The notes beneath the pieces were generated by a model, which was not told where the DNA came from, ran no database searches, and saw only the letters and a program-made list of their open reading frames with translations. A program made the translations under genes and the position numbers. A stretch of 64,000 nucleotides of DNA. It comes from Sialis fuliginosa. Lineage: Eukaryota > Arthropoda > Insecta > Megaloptera > Sialidae. Within the stretch, counting starts at the first letter, position 1. Every line of letters starts with the position of its first letter. The DNA is taken from the NCBI GenBank assembly GCA_961205875.1, contig OY540809.1, positions 34,484,267 through 34,548,266 on the forward strand, given 5' to 3'. Below, piece after piece: positions 22,792 to 34,867 of the stretch.

Positions 22792-23018
22792 TTAATACGC
22801 CTATGTACTTGTTCACGTAGTGATGTGAAAAGGTATTTCCCAATCACTTAAAAAACAAATAATGCTACATGAATAATCAAAATTCAATAACACGTATAAT
22901 ATTTTTGATGTAGTACCTATAGTATAGACCCTGTAGTAGACGAGTAGACGTTATATAGATTTTTTTCTATTTAAAAAAAATGATTTTGACTATTAATATA
23001 AATTATATGAACTATATA

Positions 23019-23639
23019 TGGTGGGGCATTTAAAGTGTTACAGATTTATTATGTCAGAACCATCGCATATTTGAAAAATTGTTTAAACCAAAAAATCTTT
23101 AGTTGTGAGAGGGTAAGCGAATAGTAATATCTATTTGTTATTTTAGCGTGGTCTTCAAGGATATTTGAAAGTCATCATCATTTTTTTAAATAAGAACCTA
23201 TAGTTTTTATTTAGTAATCTTATTCTACGTGAAAAAACACGAATCTTTCATTGAAAACTTCTTTTTGAACAACCTAAACTTTCCGAGATATCTAACAAAA
23301 TAATTCGAGATTATGAACATTGAAAAATTTGTTACTCAGAAACCATAAACTTTAGAAAAAAAGTACGTGATACAAATGTTTATTTTGGTCTAATAAAGCT
23401 TGGAAAATTATTTAAAATTCTAAAGATGTTTTAAAACTTTTTCCATTTATTTTATTTTAGCAAACACAAAAAAAAATACGAAATGTTAAAAAAATTGTAG
23501 CATAATTTTTCAAATTTCATTAGATCAAAATAAACATTTTTTGTATTTTGTACTTTTTCTCTAAAGATGATTTCTGAGTACAAACATCTTGAATGTTCAA
23601 AATCTCGAAATTATTTTGTTAAATATCTTATAAACTTTA
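23019..23639 (+). repeat. Family T palindromic element, copy 1 (cut by another element)
   Basis: It matches 42411-42990 (GGGGCATTTAAAGTGTTACA) but its second arm stops where the element at 23640 begins. Confidence 0.72.
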
Positions 23640-24221
23640 AGCTCCTTAACTAATCAGCGGCCGCGCGGGAATAGACGTCACTTGGGGGATGTATTCAAAT
23701 GCTATAAATGCATAATAGAATATCAATTACAAAAAAATTCCTTTGTTTATTCTTGTTTATTGTATTTTTTGATATTTTAACAACACATACAATCAAATAA
23801 GTACAAATTCGACATTGCAAAATCATAAAAAGCAGTCAGAATCACATAACGTATTGCCAACTTAAGAATAGTAAAAATGACGCTTCCCGAATAGACCAAA
23901 TTGTCTGTGGCAGCTTTTTTATGATTTTGCAATGTCGCATTTGTACTTATTTGATTGTATGTGTTGTTAAAATATCAAAAAATACGGTAAACAAGAATAA
24001 ATAAAGGAATTTTTTTGTAATTGATATTCTATTATACATTTATAGTATAACAGCCGATAACACGACCTAACCGACGCGGCTTACACCCAGAAGCCAAGAT
24101 CCATATCAAGATCACCACCGCGGAAGTCTCAAGATTTGTATACATTTATAGCATTTTAATACATCCCCCATAAGTGACATCGACATCAATTCTCGCGCGG
24201 CCGCTGATTGGTCAAGGAGCT
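23640..24221. mobile_element. Palindromic element with CAGCGGCCGCGCG termini
   Basis: The left end is AGCTCCTTAACTAATCAGCG and the right end is its near complement, CGCTGATTGGTCAAGGAGCT. The arms of ~195 bp are inverted copies (ACATACAATCAAATAAGTAC). The right arm carries an extra 93-bp insert. Confidence 0.8.
24046..24138. repeat. 93-bp GC-richer insert flanked by 13-bp direct repeats
   Basis: TATACATTTATAG occurs at 24033-24045 and 24139-24151, while the other arm of the host palindrome has this site once and lacks the insert. The insert is about half G+C in an AT-rich setting and is open in one minus-strand frame (VVILIWILASGCKPRRLG). Its origin is unknown. Confidence 0.75.
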
Positions 24222-24246
24222 GATGAAACTACTTTGTCTTTATATA

Positions 24247-24886
24247 GGGTAAGGTTTCTCAAGTCTTACCCCGTAAGGGAAAATGGATATAGATTGAAGA
24301 ATTGATTAATAAAAAAATACGTGTATACATTATTTGTAAATTTGATTATTTAGGTATCTATTTGTTACAACAAAGAACGATTTTTTTATCATTTTGACAA
24401 TAATTTTATTAATAAAAAAAAAAATACATTCGGTACGACTTAGGAAACCAGTGTCCTAAGTCGTACTACCTATAGCTTAAGTCGTACCCTTATAAAATAA
24501 ACAGCATATAACATTAATTTATTATATTTTACATTTATATCAAAAAACACAATCATATAACCTAAAAACTGCAAGTCAATTCGTTTTACATAAATAACTC
24601 ACTAAATGCTACAAAATCCGTAGCGAACATTAAAAATGTATTTATCACCATATTATCAAGTAAAAACTTTACTGAATCTAGTTAAAAAATAACAGTAAGT
24701 TTGTAAAAAAACTTACTTGTTAAATATTTTTCAAACGAACACATCAATTAAACGAATTTCAATGTTTACTAAAATGGTCGACTGGGAAGTACACTTTACA
24801 ACTACAGAGGCGCTGTTGTTATTAAATATGCTGAGATATTGACGGGGTACGATTTAGGCGGTAGTACGACTAAAGCAACCTTACCC
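24247..24886. mobile_element. TA-flanked element with five GTACGACTTAGG sites
   Basis: The ends GGGTAAGGTTTCT and GCAACCTTACCC are flanked by TA on both sides. GTACGACTTAGG or a variant on either strand stands at 24433, 24455, 24476, 24847 and 24864. A Tc1/mariner or pogo origin fits the TA duplication. Confidence 0.72.
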
Positions 24887-25199
24887 TACCGTGCTTACTC
24901 TCCTATTCTTACGATTGATCTTTTAAATATATTAAATTATTTATAATGCATAGATAATTATTATGAATTGATGAATGTAAAGTTCTTTATTTTACGTGTT
25001 TGCTTAGGTCAAGGTTGATTGCAAAAATGAACTGTACTTTTGTGTCTATGAACTGACATTAATGAATTATGTAATTGTTTATAAAAATATATATAGACAC
25101 ACTTATCTACATATGTTGCAAGATTAAACAAATATTAATTTGTTTTATATTTCCTTATTATTATTTTCATTTTTTGTACAATCCTTAATATATATAAAG
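24887..25199. other. AT-rich DNA, no gene seen
   Basis: No repeat ends or coding signal. Confidence 0.4.
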
Positions 25200-25210
25200 C
25201 TCAACGTCTC

Positions 25211-25256
<46 letters not shown>

Positions 25257-26090
25257 CGTTAGTTGCCTTATCACTCGAGAACCACTTATCCGATTTACGA
25301 GTTTTTTTTTTTATTTCATAGGTACGTTCTCTGGCCAGGTTATAGGCTATATTTTTTTACGTTAGGTAACATAACAACAAAGCAGTGACGATAATAGTAA
25401 ATCAAGTCGGAAAAAATTTTGCCGTCGGCGCGCTGTTTTGTAATACGCTGCCTAAACCGTTCAATATAGAACAAAATAATGTATTAAAGAATTGTGTAGA
25501 ATCAAAAGTTCTACAATTAAGTCAGCGACACGATATGTCTAACTTTTATATTTAAGCCACAATGACTGCTTTTATGTTACAAAAAAAACATAAAATATTT
25601 GGGTTTTGTTTACATGGACTTATGACCTGCAAAACATTAATCCTTATCGAAATAAATGATTTCATCGTCATAAGTACTTAATGTAGATATAGTTTGCCAT
25701 TTACAGCATCCAATTTGGTCGTATAGTTTAGAAAATATCTTAAAATATATTTATAAAGGTAACATTTTAAATGTATGGTGTCGTGCCGCATCGAAGCGAT
25801 GTACATCAGACTGGATTCGCTTACGTTCGGTAGATATTCGGAGTCCCTCGGCTGACGTTTGAGTTAATTTTGTTTTCAATAATTAACATTTAAATTTAAA
25901 CAGAACACAAATTATTTGTACTTTTTTCTTCTGATTCGTTTTTGTTAGGTAATTTAGGTATTGATAAATTATTATTACAATAATAACTAATCGTGTTTGT
26001 ACTTAATTAATTAAACTATATTTTTCAAAAATCCTAAACAATAATTCCGTAGTCTACGCGAGCGAAGCCGCGTGGGCCCAGCTAGTAGTT
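25200..26090 (+). mobile_element. RTE-like retroelement fragment ending AGCTAGTA
   Basis: It begins with a CTGT microsatellite (25208-25258), continues AACCACTTATCCGATTTACG and ends GCGAAGCCGCGTGGGCCCAG then CTAGTA, an end common in insect RTE-type repeats. The part 25318-25720 recurs at 34302-34700. Confidence 0.6.
25208..25258 (+). repeat. (CTGT)n microsatellite
   Basis: About twelve CTGT units, part of the retroelement fragment here. Confidence 0.9.
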
Positions 26091-26129
26091 ATATAAGAAT
26101 AAGATATTCAAAATATTTTGTATATGTAT

Positions 26130-27091
26130 CAGTGGCGAAGCGTCCATGGAAGCAGGGGAAGCAGTGCTTCCCTTACTTTATGGGTAAATTAATAAAAAAC
26201 TTAATATTTAAAAATCAAAAATAGCATTTAATATTAATATTTAATATTAATCAACACGAGAGTGTTTTTCCATTGCTTTTGTGCGGGGTCCTTCAACTAA
26301 AAAAGTTTGAATTTTTGATAAAGTATGTTAAATATATTGAAAATGACGTGAAAAGTTGAAATTTTCAAACCGCAGGTTTGTATCCAAACCATTCTCGAAA
26401 TATAACCTCTTAAAGTTTTCCAACTTTTGGAGAAAAATGACCATAACTTTTCGTCGGATTTGATTTTTGCTCACGAATTTGAAATTAGAGTGCCAAAAAC
26501 TATATAATTACATATATAATACCTTAAAACTCGAGAAAAAAATTTTCAACCAAAAATTTTTTGTCAAATTTTCAAGTATTGTACATGTCATTGTATAGAT
26601 TTTGACACTCTGATTTCAAATATGTCGACAAAATTAAATCCGACTACCCGTTCAAATGTTATGGCTATTTTTATCTAAAAATTTGAAAAAACTAAAACTT
26701 TGAGAGGCTATATCTCGAGTTTGAAATACAGATCTGTGGTTTGAAAATTTCATCTCTTCACGTCATTTTCTATATGATAAACATACTTTTAACGAAATCA
26801 AAAATTCGAAATTTTCTATTGAAATTTGCTGCAGTGAATTTCAAACTCGTCATAGAAATATCGACTAATATAAATACAAGAAAATAAGAGGTAGAATCAT
26901 TTATTTACTATATAAACAGTAATAAACACTACGTAATTGTAGATAAAACCAGTGGCGAAGCGTTTTTTTTTGTTAATAGGATGAGGAGGACTCGATAAGC
27001 CCATTGTTAAAACGATTATTATATGTATACTTATTTATTTTTATGAAACATTTTAACAAAATATGCTTAAAAATTTCACGACTCGCCACTG
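26130..27091. mobile_element. hAT element with CAGTGGCGAAGCG termini
   Basis: The ends are CAGTGGCGAAGCG and CACGACTCGCCACTG, flanked by ATATGTAT and ATATATAT (7 of 8). The interior 26280-26850 is a palindrome with ~260-bp arms (TTCACGTCATTTTCTATATG right). A second copy of the left terminus stands at 26953. Another left end is at 31261. Confidence 0.75.
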
Positions 27092-27099
27092 ATATATAT

Positions 27100-27883
27100 A
27101 TCTGTATGTATTATACATATATTATATGTATATGTAGAGTTCGACAAATCGCAACGAACCGTATTCGCCCGTCTTAAATGAAATAACTTTTAATGACAAA
27201 AAAATAATGGTGTCACCAAACAATAATAAAACAGTTTTTGATAGTATGATTTATTTAATTATAGATACAGTTTTTTATACTATTTTCTAATATAATCATT
27301 ATTTTATTTTATTATCACCACAATTTACTACTTGCCAGTTATAGTCTTCTGTAAAATAGGATCTTGTATTTATCTGAACACAAGATATGAAATCCACGGG
27401 GGTGAAATCAAAATATTTATTTAATCAAAACATCATATACATATTATGTATTTGCACATATGTATAATGCATATTAATATCTAACACTGAAGCCACTTCG
27501 CTTTATAGTCATTTTCATAAGTTACAATTATTTTGTTTACACAACAAAAAGCGAGATAAGCAGTAAGGTGAGCGAAAGATGCATGTACAATATGTACAGT
27601 CGCCTGCATTAATGGTCTTGCAGTTTATATTCATTTTCGTTTATCACAAATTTAGTAGGCTTCTCCCATTTGATTATTATAATATTTAAATCATTTCTCC
27701 ATGTAGCAAACAAAGATAGATATTTTGGAACTCATTTGCTAGATAAAGAAGTACTCTTTGTTTATAGTACTCATATATATTTGTGCGATAAAATATTAAT
27801 GTAATCTATTGAAAAATGTATAAGTAAATGTGGAAATAAATATTTGATATTCCGAATTTTAGTATTTACATATTAGTACAAAA
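27100..27883. other. AT-rich DNA, no gene seen
   Basis: Only short open frames and TATA runs. Confidence 0.4.
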
Positions 27884-27983
27884 GCTGATGACATATTTTT
27901 CTGCCCCATCTTAGCACTAGGCAGACTTACTAACTTAACTAACACGAAAAGGAAAAATTTCATTAATATGAAAATCTAAAAAA

Positions 27984-29639
27984 AAACATCTGCCAAGTAA
28001 ATGCACAGTGCTTCCTCGTGCTAAATTCACTAAAACCGATTGTGTTCAGATAAATTGCCTGGTTAACCATTTAATTTTTATACAAATTTTACTAAAAAAT
28101 CTTAGTTCGAATTTTTTCTTAAAACACACCTGAATATTTTTTCATATATTTTTAATTTTTTGACAATTTCAATCTAAATCTAAATTTATGCAAATGTCAA
28201 AATGACATTTAAAACGTCAAAGTGACATTTAAAACGCCAAAGTGACATTTAAAACGTTAAAATGACACTTAATATATCCAATCAAATATCAATTTAGAAA
28301 AACAAAACACGAATTTTTAAAATTAATTTAGATAAATCTTTGTAAGGGAATATTTTACAACAAACGTAGTAGACCCATATTATAGGAAATTTAATTCTCT
28401 ACAAAAAATATTCTATAAAATTTTCTCGTAACATGTGTCGTTCTTGAGATATATTGAAAAAATAAATATTTTGGGGTGTCACCCCTCCCCCTTACACACG
28501 ATTTTGATGATTGAAATGGGACCGTCCTCAAACCAAACCCAACCATCCGACCAAGTTTCAATAATATCGGTTCAGTGGTTCATGAGTTATGCGTGTGACA
28601 AGGATTCAGGGGACAGACGGACACACGGATACACGGACACACGGACACACGGACAGACAGACAGACACGGAACGAAAAGTGTTTGTCTTGACGTGAAACG
28701 GATAAATAAATTTAAAATTTTGAAATTGGAGAACTTTTTTTTTGTCTCAATCTGAAACGATCACATAGCTTCTCGTATTGCTTCCTCGCAATATCGAAGA
28801 TACGAGAAGCTATGTGATCGTTTCAGATTGAGACAAAAAAAAAGTTCTCCAATTTCAAAATTTTAAATTTATTTATCCGTTTCACGTCAAGACAAACACT
28901 TTTCGTTCCGTGTCTGTCTGTCTGTCCGTGTGTCCGTGTGTCCGTGTGTCCGTGTGTCCGTGTATCCGTGTGTCCGTCTGTCCCCTGAATCCTTGTCACA
29001 CGCATAACTCATGAACCACTGAACCGATATTATTGAAACTTGGTCGGATGGTTGGGTTTGGTTTGAGGACGGTCCCATTTCAAAATCATCAAAATCGTAT
29101 GTAAGGGGGAGGGGTTACACCCCAAAATATTTATTTTTTCAACATATCTCAAGAACTACACATTTTACGTGAAAATTTTATAGAATCTTTTTTGTAGAGC
29201 ATTAAATTTCCTATAATATGGGTCTACTACGTTTGTTGTAAAATATTCCCTTACAAAGATTTATCTCAATTTATTTTAAAAATTCGTGTTTTGTTTTTCT
29301 AAATTGATATTTGATTGGATATATTAAGTGTCATTTTGACGTTTTAAATGTCACTTTGGCGTTTTAAATGTCACTTTGACGTTTTAAATGTCATTTTGAC
29401 ATTTGCATAAATTAAGATTTAGATTGAAATTGTCAAAAAATTAAAAATATATGAAAAAATATTCAGGTGCGTTTTAAGAAAAAATTCGAACTAAGATTTT
29501 TTAATAAAATTTGTATAAAAATTAAATGGTTAACCAATGCCAGGCAATTTATCTGAACACTATCGGTTTTAGTGAATTTAGCACGAGGAAGCACTGTGCA
29601 TTTACTTGGCAGATGTTTCTTCGATATTGCGAGGAAGCA
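27984..29639. mobile_element. Head-to-head family Z pair forming a 1.6-kb palindrome
   Basis: The arms 27984-28778 and 28800-29618 are nearly identical inverted copies. The 21-base centre (28779-28799) and the outer right border (29619-29639) are exact inverted copies of the family terminus CTTCGATATTGCGAGGAAGC plus A. The left outer border lacks it. The only length difference lies in the CGGACACA run. Confidence 0.9.
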
Positions 29640-29934
29640 ATATTAAACGTATAAAAAAGTAGGCGCTTAATTTTTTTTTTATTATATTTTTCTTATTCTG
29701 TGCAATAATAAAAAAAATAAATAAATAAATAAAACAGAACTCTTTGGGATTTAAACTCAGGATCTTGGGACTTTGAGTTTTGTAAATTTATAAATTTCAG
29801 CAAAATGGTACTTTATATCAAAAAAACTACAAGAGACATATTTTCTTCTTATTTAGAATTTAGATTACTCTAAAACATGTTTGATATCAATGGTGAAATA
29901 TTTAATACCGGAGACACAATGTTTTAAAAAATTT

Positions 29935-30335
29935 TACAACCCTTTGCCACTTTCAATTGCGTCTGCCCACCCCTTATCCCCACACTAAACTGCCATCCCT
30001 CCAAAATTCATCAATGCTCAAATGGGGCAGTTTAAAAAAAATGCATCTTTGAGTGCGTCTGCGTGCCCCTTATCTCCACCCTACGCGTCTGCCCATTGCA
30101 CTTTCACTATCTAACTTTTCATAAACTAACTCCCTGTGATGATTTTATTAGTGTTCACATGGGGCAAAAATGCACCTTTTCTTTACATGTTCACTAAGGA
30201 ATTAAACGCCTTTATCATCGGGTGTGGGGGTTGGGACTATTTTTCCCATGATGTACAACACATGAATAAACGATTTCCGTAAGTCTGCCTAGTGCTCAAA
30301 TGGGCCAGAAAAATATGTCATCAGCTCTTGAACTA
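29935..30335 (-). repeat. Repeat related to the middle of family V
   Basis: The stretch 30170-30327 (TTTACATGTTCACTAAGGAA, AATATGTCATCAGCT) is the inverse of 14270-14440. A short relative at 27884-27935 lies inverted on the other side of the big palindrome, so the palindrome may be inserted in this older repeat. Confidence 0.6.
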
Positions 30336-30663
30336 TATGTTAATTAAACTTGATATAAAATTAATTAATGAAATGGACGTTCATTTGTATTTTTTATTTG
30401 AAAACGTTGTAACTAAGCTCCGCCCTAGTAAAAGATAACCGATGATGTTTGTCTTAATATTTTTGTAAGTGATTCTGACCTTTACGGTGGCAAACGACTA
30501 CTGAAGCCCATAGTACGTGGCCTCAGTTTAAGAAAAAAGAATGGTATCTCCTTCACATTTTACAAAAATAATGTGGCTTGAGTATTAAATGAAAATATGT
30601 AATACATATTTATCTCACCCTAAAATAACTTGGATTTATTCTATAATTAATGTTTGTTTGCAG

Positions 30664-30819
30664 ATACTTGTCACAAGATGGCTGCACAAGAGATAATCTT
30701 GTGCCGACACCGAAGAATAGTAAACTGCTATGGCAGTTTGAGCCGGTTAAAAGCGAGCACCAGGAAGTCCTCACGACCTACGTCCAGCCGGTGATAAGGA
30801 TACATCAGCTTTCTGTCAC
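30664..30819 (+). CDS. SERAC1: SERAC1-like gene, exon A (N-terminal part)
   Basis: The exon has an acceptor TTTGTTTGCAG ending at 30663 and a donor GTAAGC at 30820. It holds one base of a split codon, 51 codons and two bases of the next codon. The frame reads YLSQDGCTRDNLVPTPKNSK, then a segment with LLWQFEPVK and TTYVQPVIRIHQLSV. Base composition is clearly richer in G and C than the flanks. No domain is recognised in this stretch. It starts mid-codon, so at least one upstream exon exists; none could be picked out to the left. The link to exon B, 16 kb away, rests on matching phase and an open joined frame, so it could belong to another gene. Confidence 0.6.
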
Positions 30820-30861
30820 GTAAGCGACACGATGTTTATTTTTTAATACTTACAGTATATC

Positions 30862-31150
30862 AGAGCTGTGTAGTAATCGAGTACAAGTATTTAAGTACTT
30901 TTTTTGAGTAATTGTACTTGTACTTAATTACTTTTCCGATGAATTGTAATGGTACTTGTACTTAAGTACTTTACTTTAACAAAAGTATTTGTACTTGTAC
31001 TTAAATCCTTTTTTGAAAAGAGTACTTTGTACTTGTACTTAAATGTGTTTATTTGAAAGTAATTGTACTTGAAAATGTACTTAAATACATACAAATGTAC
31101 TTAAGTACTTTTACATTATACAAGTACTTTTTCAATTACAATTATAGAAA
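30862..31150 (+). repeat. TACTTGTACTTAAGTACTT-rich block
   Basis: Degenerate tandem occurrences of TACTTGTACTTAA and AAGTACTT begin within 45 bases of the exon A donor. Similar to 8736-8990. Confidence 0.65.
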
Positions 31151-31260
31151 TAGAAACATTGTTTTTCGTTCAATTATAATCTAATAACGAAATATGAAGA
31201 TATTATATATATTTTATAATTGATTTTAGTTGACATTTTAAAATAAATAGGTATATACAG

Positions 31261-31430
31261 CAGTGGCGAAGCGTCCATGGAAGCTGTGTGTGCTTCTCTT
31301 ATTTTATGGATAAATTACTAATTACTGTGAAACTTTTTTTTTATAATACAATTAATAAATAATTAAATAATAAAAATAAATAAATAATAGAAAATATTAT
31401 TACTGCAGTCAAAATTATGCGCCAGTATCA
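31261..31430 (+). repeat. hAT left-end fragment (CAGTGGCGAAGCGTCCATGG)
   Basis: It shares the left terminus and first ~50 bp with 26130-26180. No matching right end was found. Confidence 0.5.
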
Positions 31431-32650
31431 CTTTAGTTAGTTCTCTGAATTCTCGTCTGTTTAATGCTCTTGCTCTGTCAAACTGTACAGCATGAATTGG
31501 AAATAATAGTTAGCTATGAAACTGTGAAAAAATAATACGAACGGATTAGTAAGAAGGCTGTATGAATTGAACTAAGAACACTTTTGTGTTGAAAATATGT
31601 ATCATATTATATTCTTCAAAATAATAAGTAGGCGCAAGGATCCAATGCGCCACTTGTAATCATCCAATGCGCCATGTTTGTGCATGAGCTACGGTTTGGC
31701 CACCCCTGGCCTAGACTATATGAAGTTATTTGCGATTTTTAATTATTTACGCTTCTCTTCTCAATTGCGTGCATAAATAATCGAGTTTCTTTTATGTAAA
31801 ATATCAAATTCTGCCAAAAATTAAAAAAAATGCGTATCTAATTGAGAATTTAGGTTTTCGGGTATAAAATTAACCTAGTTCATTTATTTACTGTTATAGA
31901 TGTTCATTCACTGCAATATGTGTCGAAATAGACTCAACAAAAAGATTTAGGAAAAGTAGTCGTATGGTTTTTATTAGGTTTCCGTAGAAAACTAGGAAAC
32001 CTTATAGTTTCGTCATGTCCGTCCGTCCGTCCGTCCTCAAAAATTTTATACCGATTAAGATGAAATTCGGTATACGGACGAAGACTAAAAACCCAAAAAC
32101 AGAAATGATAAGATTTTTGAAAAAAAAATTTTTTGGACCCCCTTTTCATAGACTGAAAAGTATATTAAAATTTTTTTTTCACTTAATCCATTAAGTGGGA
32201 TGTCTTTAGATAGGTCTCCTAAAATGCAGTCACGATATATTTGCATTTAAATGTCGTTATCAGAGCGTCCCCCCCCCCCCTCTATTTTCTAAAATATCAA
32301 TAAAAAATCTGAAAAAATTCGAGAATATAGCTTTTAATTAATACTTCCACTGAAAATTATAACGAACACTATAGCTAGAATAGTTTATAAAAAAAATTGA
32401 AATAACTCTTGTTTATAAATCGTAATGACTATATACGGAAACTTTTCATGTGCGTGCCCAACATGCACTTGGCCGTTTTATTATTTATTTCACATTATTA
32501 ACAAAATTAATAACAATGCTTTATTTTAATGTTAATTTTATGCTATTAAATAAATCAATTGTAAAATTTACATTCTTTGTGCATTATGGTCATGGTCACA
32601 TAAAATATATATGTGTATGTAAATACAATTGTTATGTGAAGCTATTATCT
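31431..32650. other. Intron DNA with a LINE-like fragment
   Basis: Bases 31976-32110 (TCCGTCCGTCCGTCCGTC, CCGATTAAGATGAAATTC) resemble the 3' part of insect LINE copies. The rest shows nothing. Confidence 0.45.
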
Positions 32651-32661
32651 ATATATCTTAC

Positions 32662-34290
32662 GAGCAAAGTCTGCGGGGTGGGCATAGTCGACATTGCCCG
32701 GGCAATGTCAGCATTGCACATCGTTGCTGGGCAAAGTCCGCGGGGATGGTAAATTAACGAACTTGGCCCAGTTTCAAGCGGGCATTGTCGACTATGCTAA
32801 ATCGTCGTGGACAATGTCACTAACAATCATTTTTTTGATAACTAAATCGTCGTGGGCAGAGCTGTGCAGACACTTATTAGTGTTATAGTCTTCCAGTCTT
32901 CCCTATAATACATGATAATCTCGTATAGATTAATTTTATAATGTACCCAATGTACAGAGTGAAAGATTATAAAAACCTGCAAGTTACCCGAGATCAACGG
33001 AAAAGTTAGAATTTAGAAAATTTGTTCCATTATTATTTATAGAGATCAGGCTTGGTGACAAGGGGGGGGGTACAGTTATATCGAGAATCGGGCTTAGGGG
33101 ATATAGATAATGATAAACAAAATCTAATTGTCATAACACCATCCCGTGCCAAAATAAATAATTAAATATATGACAAATATAAAGATTTTAATTATCATTT
33201 TGTATTGTCTTACAAGGGGAAGCAACAGCACGGTTAATGAGAATTTCAATGAGCTTGTGGTATGTCAAACTAGAGCAAAAATAAAAAGACACGGGTCCAA
33301 CAATTTGATCTCATAGGCCTTAATTACAAAGATAATTAACTTTGAAAATTTGTGTATTCAATATAATGTATTATGTTCGCTCGAAATATAAGTGTGTTGG
33401 GCCTACGGTCAACGCGCTGACGTCTCGCCTGGTTTTAAGATTTTGATTTGAATTTTTATTTACAATTATTTTTTATTTTTTTGTACACATTACATCTCCC
33501 ACTTGCGTAAAAATCGATAAATTAGACATAAATAAAACATATATTATTATTGACAATAGATGTTTGTGGTTTCTTTCAAGTTTGTTTTTTATTAAAACTT
33601 TTCAATTTATTAATTAAAAACTAATGAGTTGTGTCAATAATAAATTAAATTTACTTTAAAACAAATTAATAATTATGTACTGGCGTATATATCAATATTT
33701 TCATTGTCAATAATAATATATGTTTTATTTATGTCTAATTTATCGATTTTTACGCAAGTGGGAGAGGTAATGTGTACAAAAAAATAAAAAATAATTGTAA
33801 ATAAAAATTCAAATCAAAATCTTAAAACCAGGCGAGACGCCAGCGCGTTGACCGTAGGCCCAACACACTTATATTTCGAGCAAACATAATACACGGTTAT
33901 ATTGAATACACAAATTTTCAAAGTTAATTATTTTTGTAATTAAGGCCTATGAGATCAAATTGTTGGACACGTGTGTCTTTTTATTTTTGCTCTAGTTTGA
34001 CATACCACAAACTCATTGAAATTCTCATTAACCGTGCTGTTGCTTCCCCTTGTTAGATGAATTTGAATTTATGTAGATATGGTACATCAAACTTTTTAAT
34101 AGTTTATTGCACATTTACATAGTACCTAATGTAATTATTAATTTTCGTTGATTTATTGTAATAAATATATTTTAAAACTTGTACCAAGTAATTTTATTTG
34201 ATAGTAAATATCAGTTTAACATCATAATACAGCTTTGCCCACGACGATTTAGCATTGTCGACAATGCCCGCTTAAAACCGGGCGAAGTTA
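32662..34290. repeat. Inverted flanks around the 33213-34052 element
   Basis: CGGGCATTGTCGACTATGCT (32783 on) is repeated inverted near 34240 (TTAGCATTGTCGACAATGCC). CATTGTCGAC/GTCGACATTG recurs several times at 32685-32820. These flanks look like an older element split by a Harbinger-type insertion. Confidence 0.5.
33213..34052. mobile_element. Palindromic element with TTA target duplication (Harbinger-type?)
   Basis: It starts CAAGGGGAAGCAACAGCACG and ends with the inverse, flanked by TTA at 33210-33212 and 34053-34055. The arms are ~330 bp and nearly identical, with GTAGGCCCAACACAC inside. A TTA duplication fits PIF/Harbinger. Confidence 0.8.
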
Positions 34291-34301
34291 CCAAAAAAAT
34301 C

Positions 34302-34726
34302 ATAGGTACGTTCTCTGACCAGGTTATAAGCTATATTTTGTTACGTTAGGTAACATAACAACTAAGCAGTGACGATAATAGTAAATCAAGTCAGAAAAAA
34401 TTTTGCCGTCGGCGCGCTCTTTTGCAGTACGTTGCCTAAACCGTTCAATATTGAACAAAATAATGTAGTAAAGAATTATGTAGAATGAAAAGATCTAAAA
34501 TAAAATTCGCGACACCATATGTCTAACTTTTATATCTAACAATAAGCCACAGTAACTGCTTTTATGTTACAAAGAAAATTTAAAATATTTGGGTTTTGTT
34601 TACGTGGACTTATGACCTGCAAAACATTAATCCTTATCGAAATAAATGATTTTATCGTCATAAGTACTTAATGTAGATATAATTTACTCTTTACAGCATC
34701 CTAAGCCGTGCGAGTTCAGCTAGTAT
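34302..34726 (+). repeat. Second copy of the RTE-like fragment
   Basis: It matches 25318-26088 with an internal deletion and ends GTGCGAGTTCAGCTAGTA. Confidence 0.65.
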
Positions 34727-34867
34727 TCAAAAGCTGTTCATATTAGATACAAACTTATATTTCGATTAATTAATTTATCGTTACTCACTCCAGACCATCT
34801 TAATCCCCATTTAGTCCGGATAATCGAGGTTCAACTGTATATTATACAAAAAAAAGTTGCATTTACA

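Noticed and set aside
24219-24230. CTGATGA considered as another hammerhead core
   Set aside because: It is followed by AACTACTTTG without a stem II or GAAA block.
27889-27900. GCTGATGAC considered as a hammerhead core
   Set aside because: No hairpin and no GAAA downstream; it is part of the family V related repeat.
28435-29078. Long open frames with TDTRTHGQTDRHG-type repeats on both strands
   Set aside because: They come from the CGGACACA run of the family Z elements, and the same peptide arises from both inverted arms. It is repeat DNA, not a gene.
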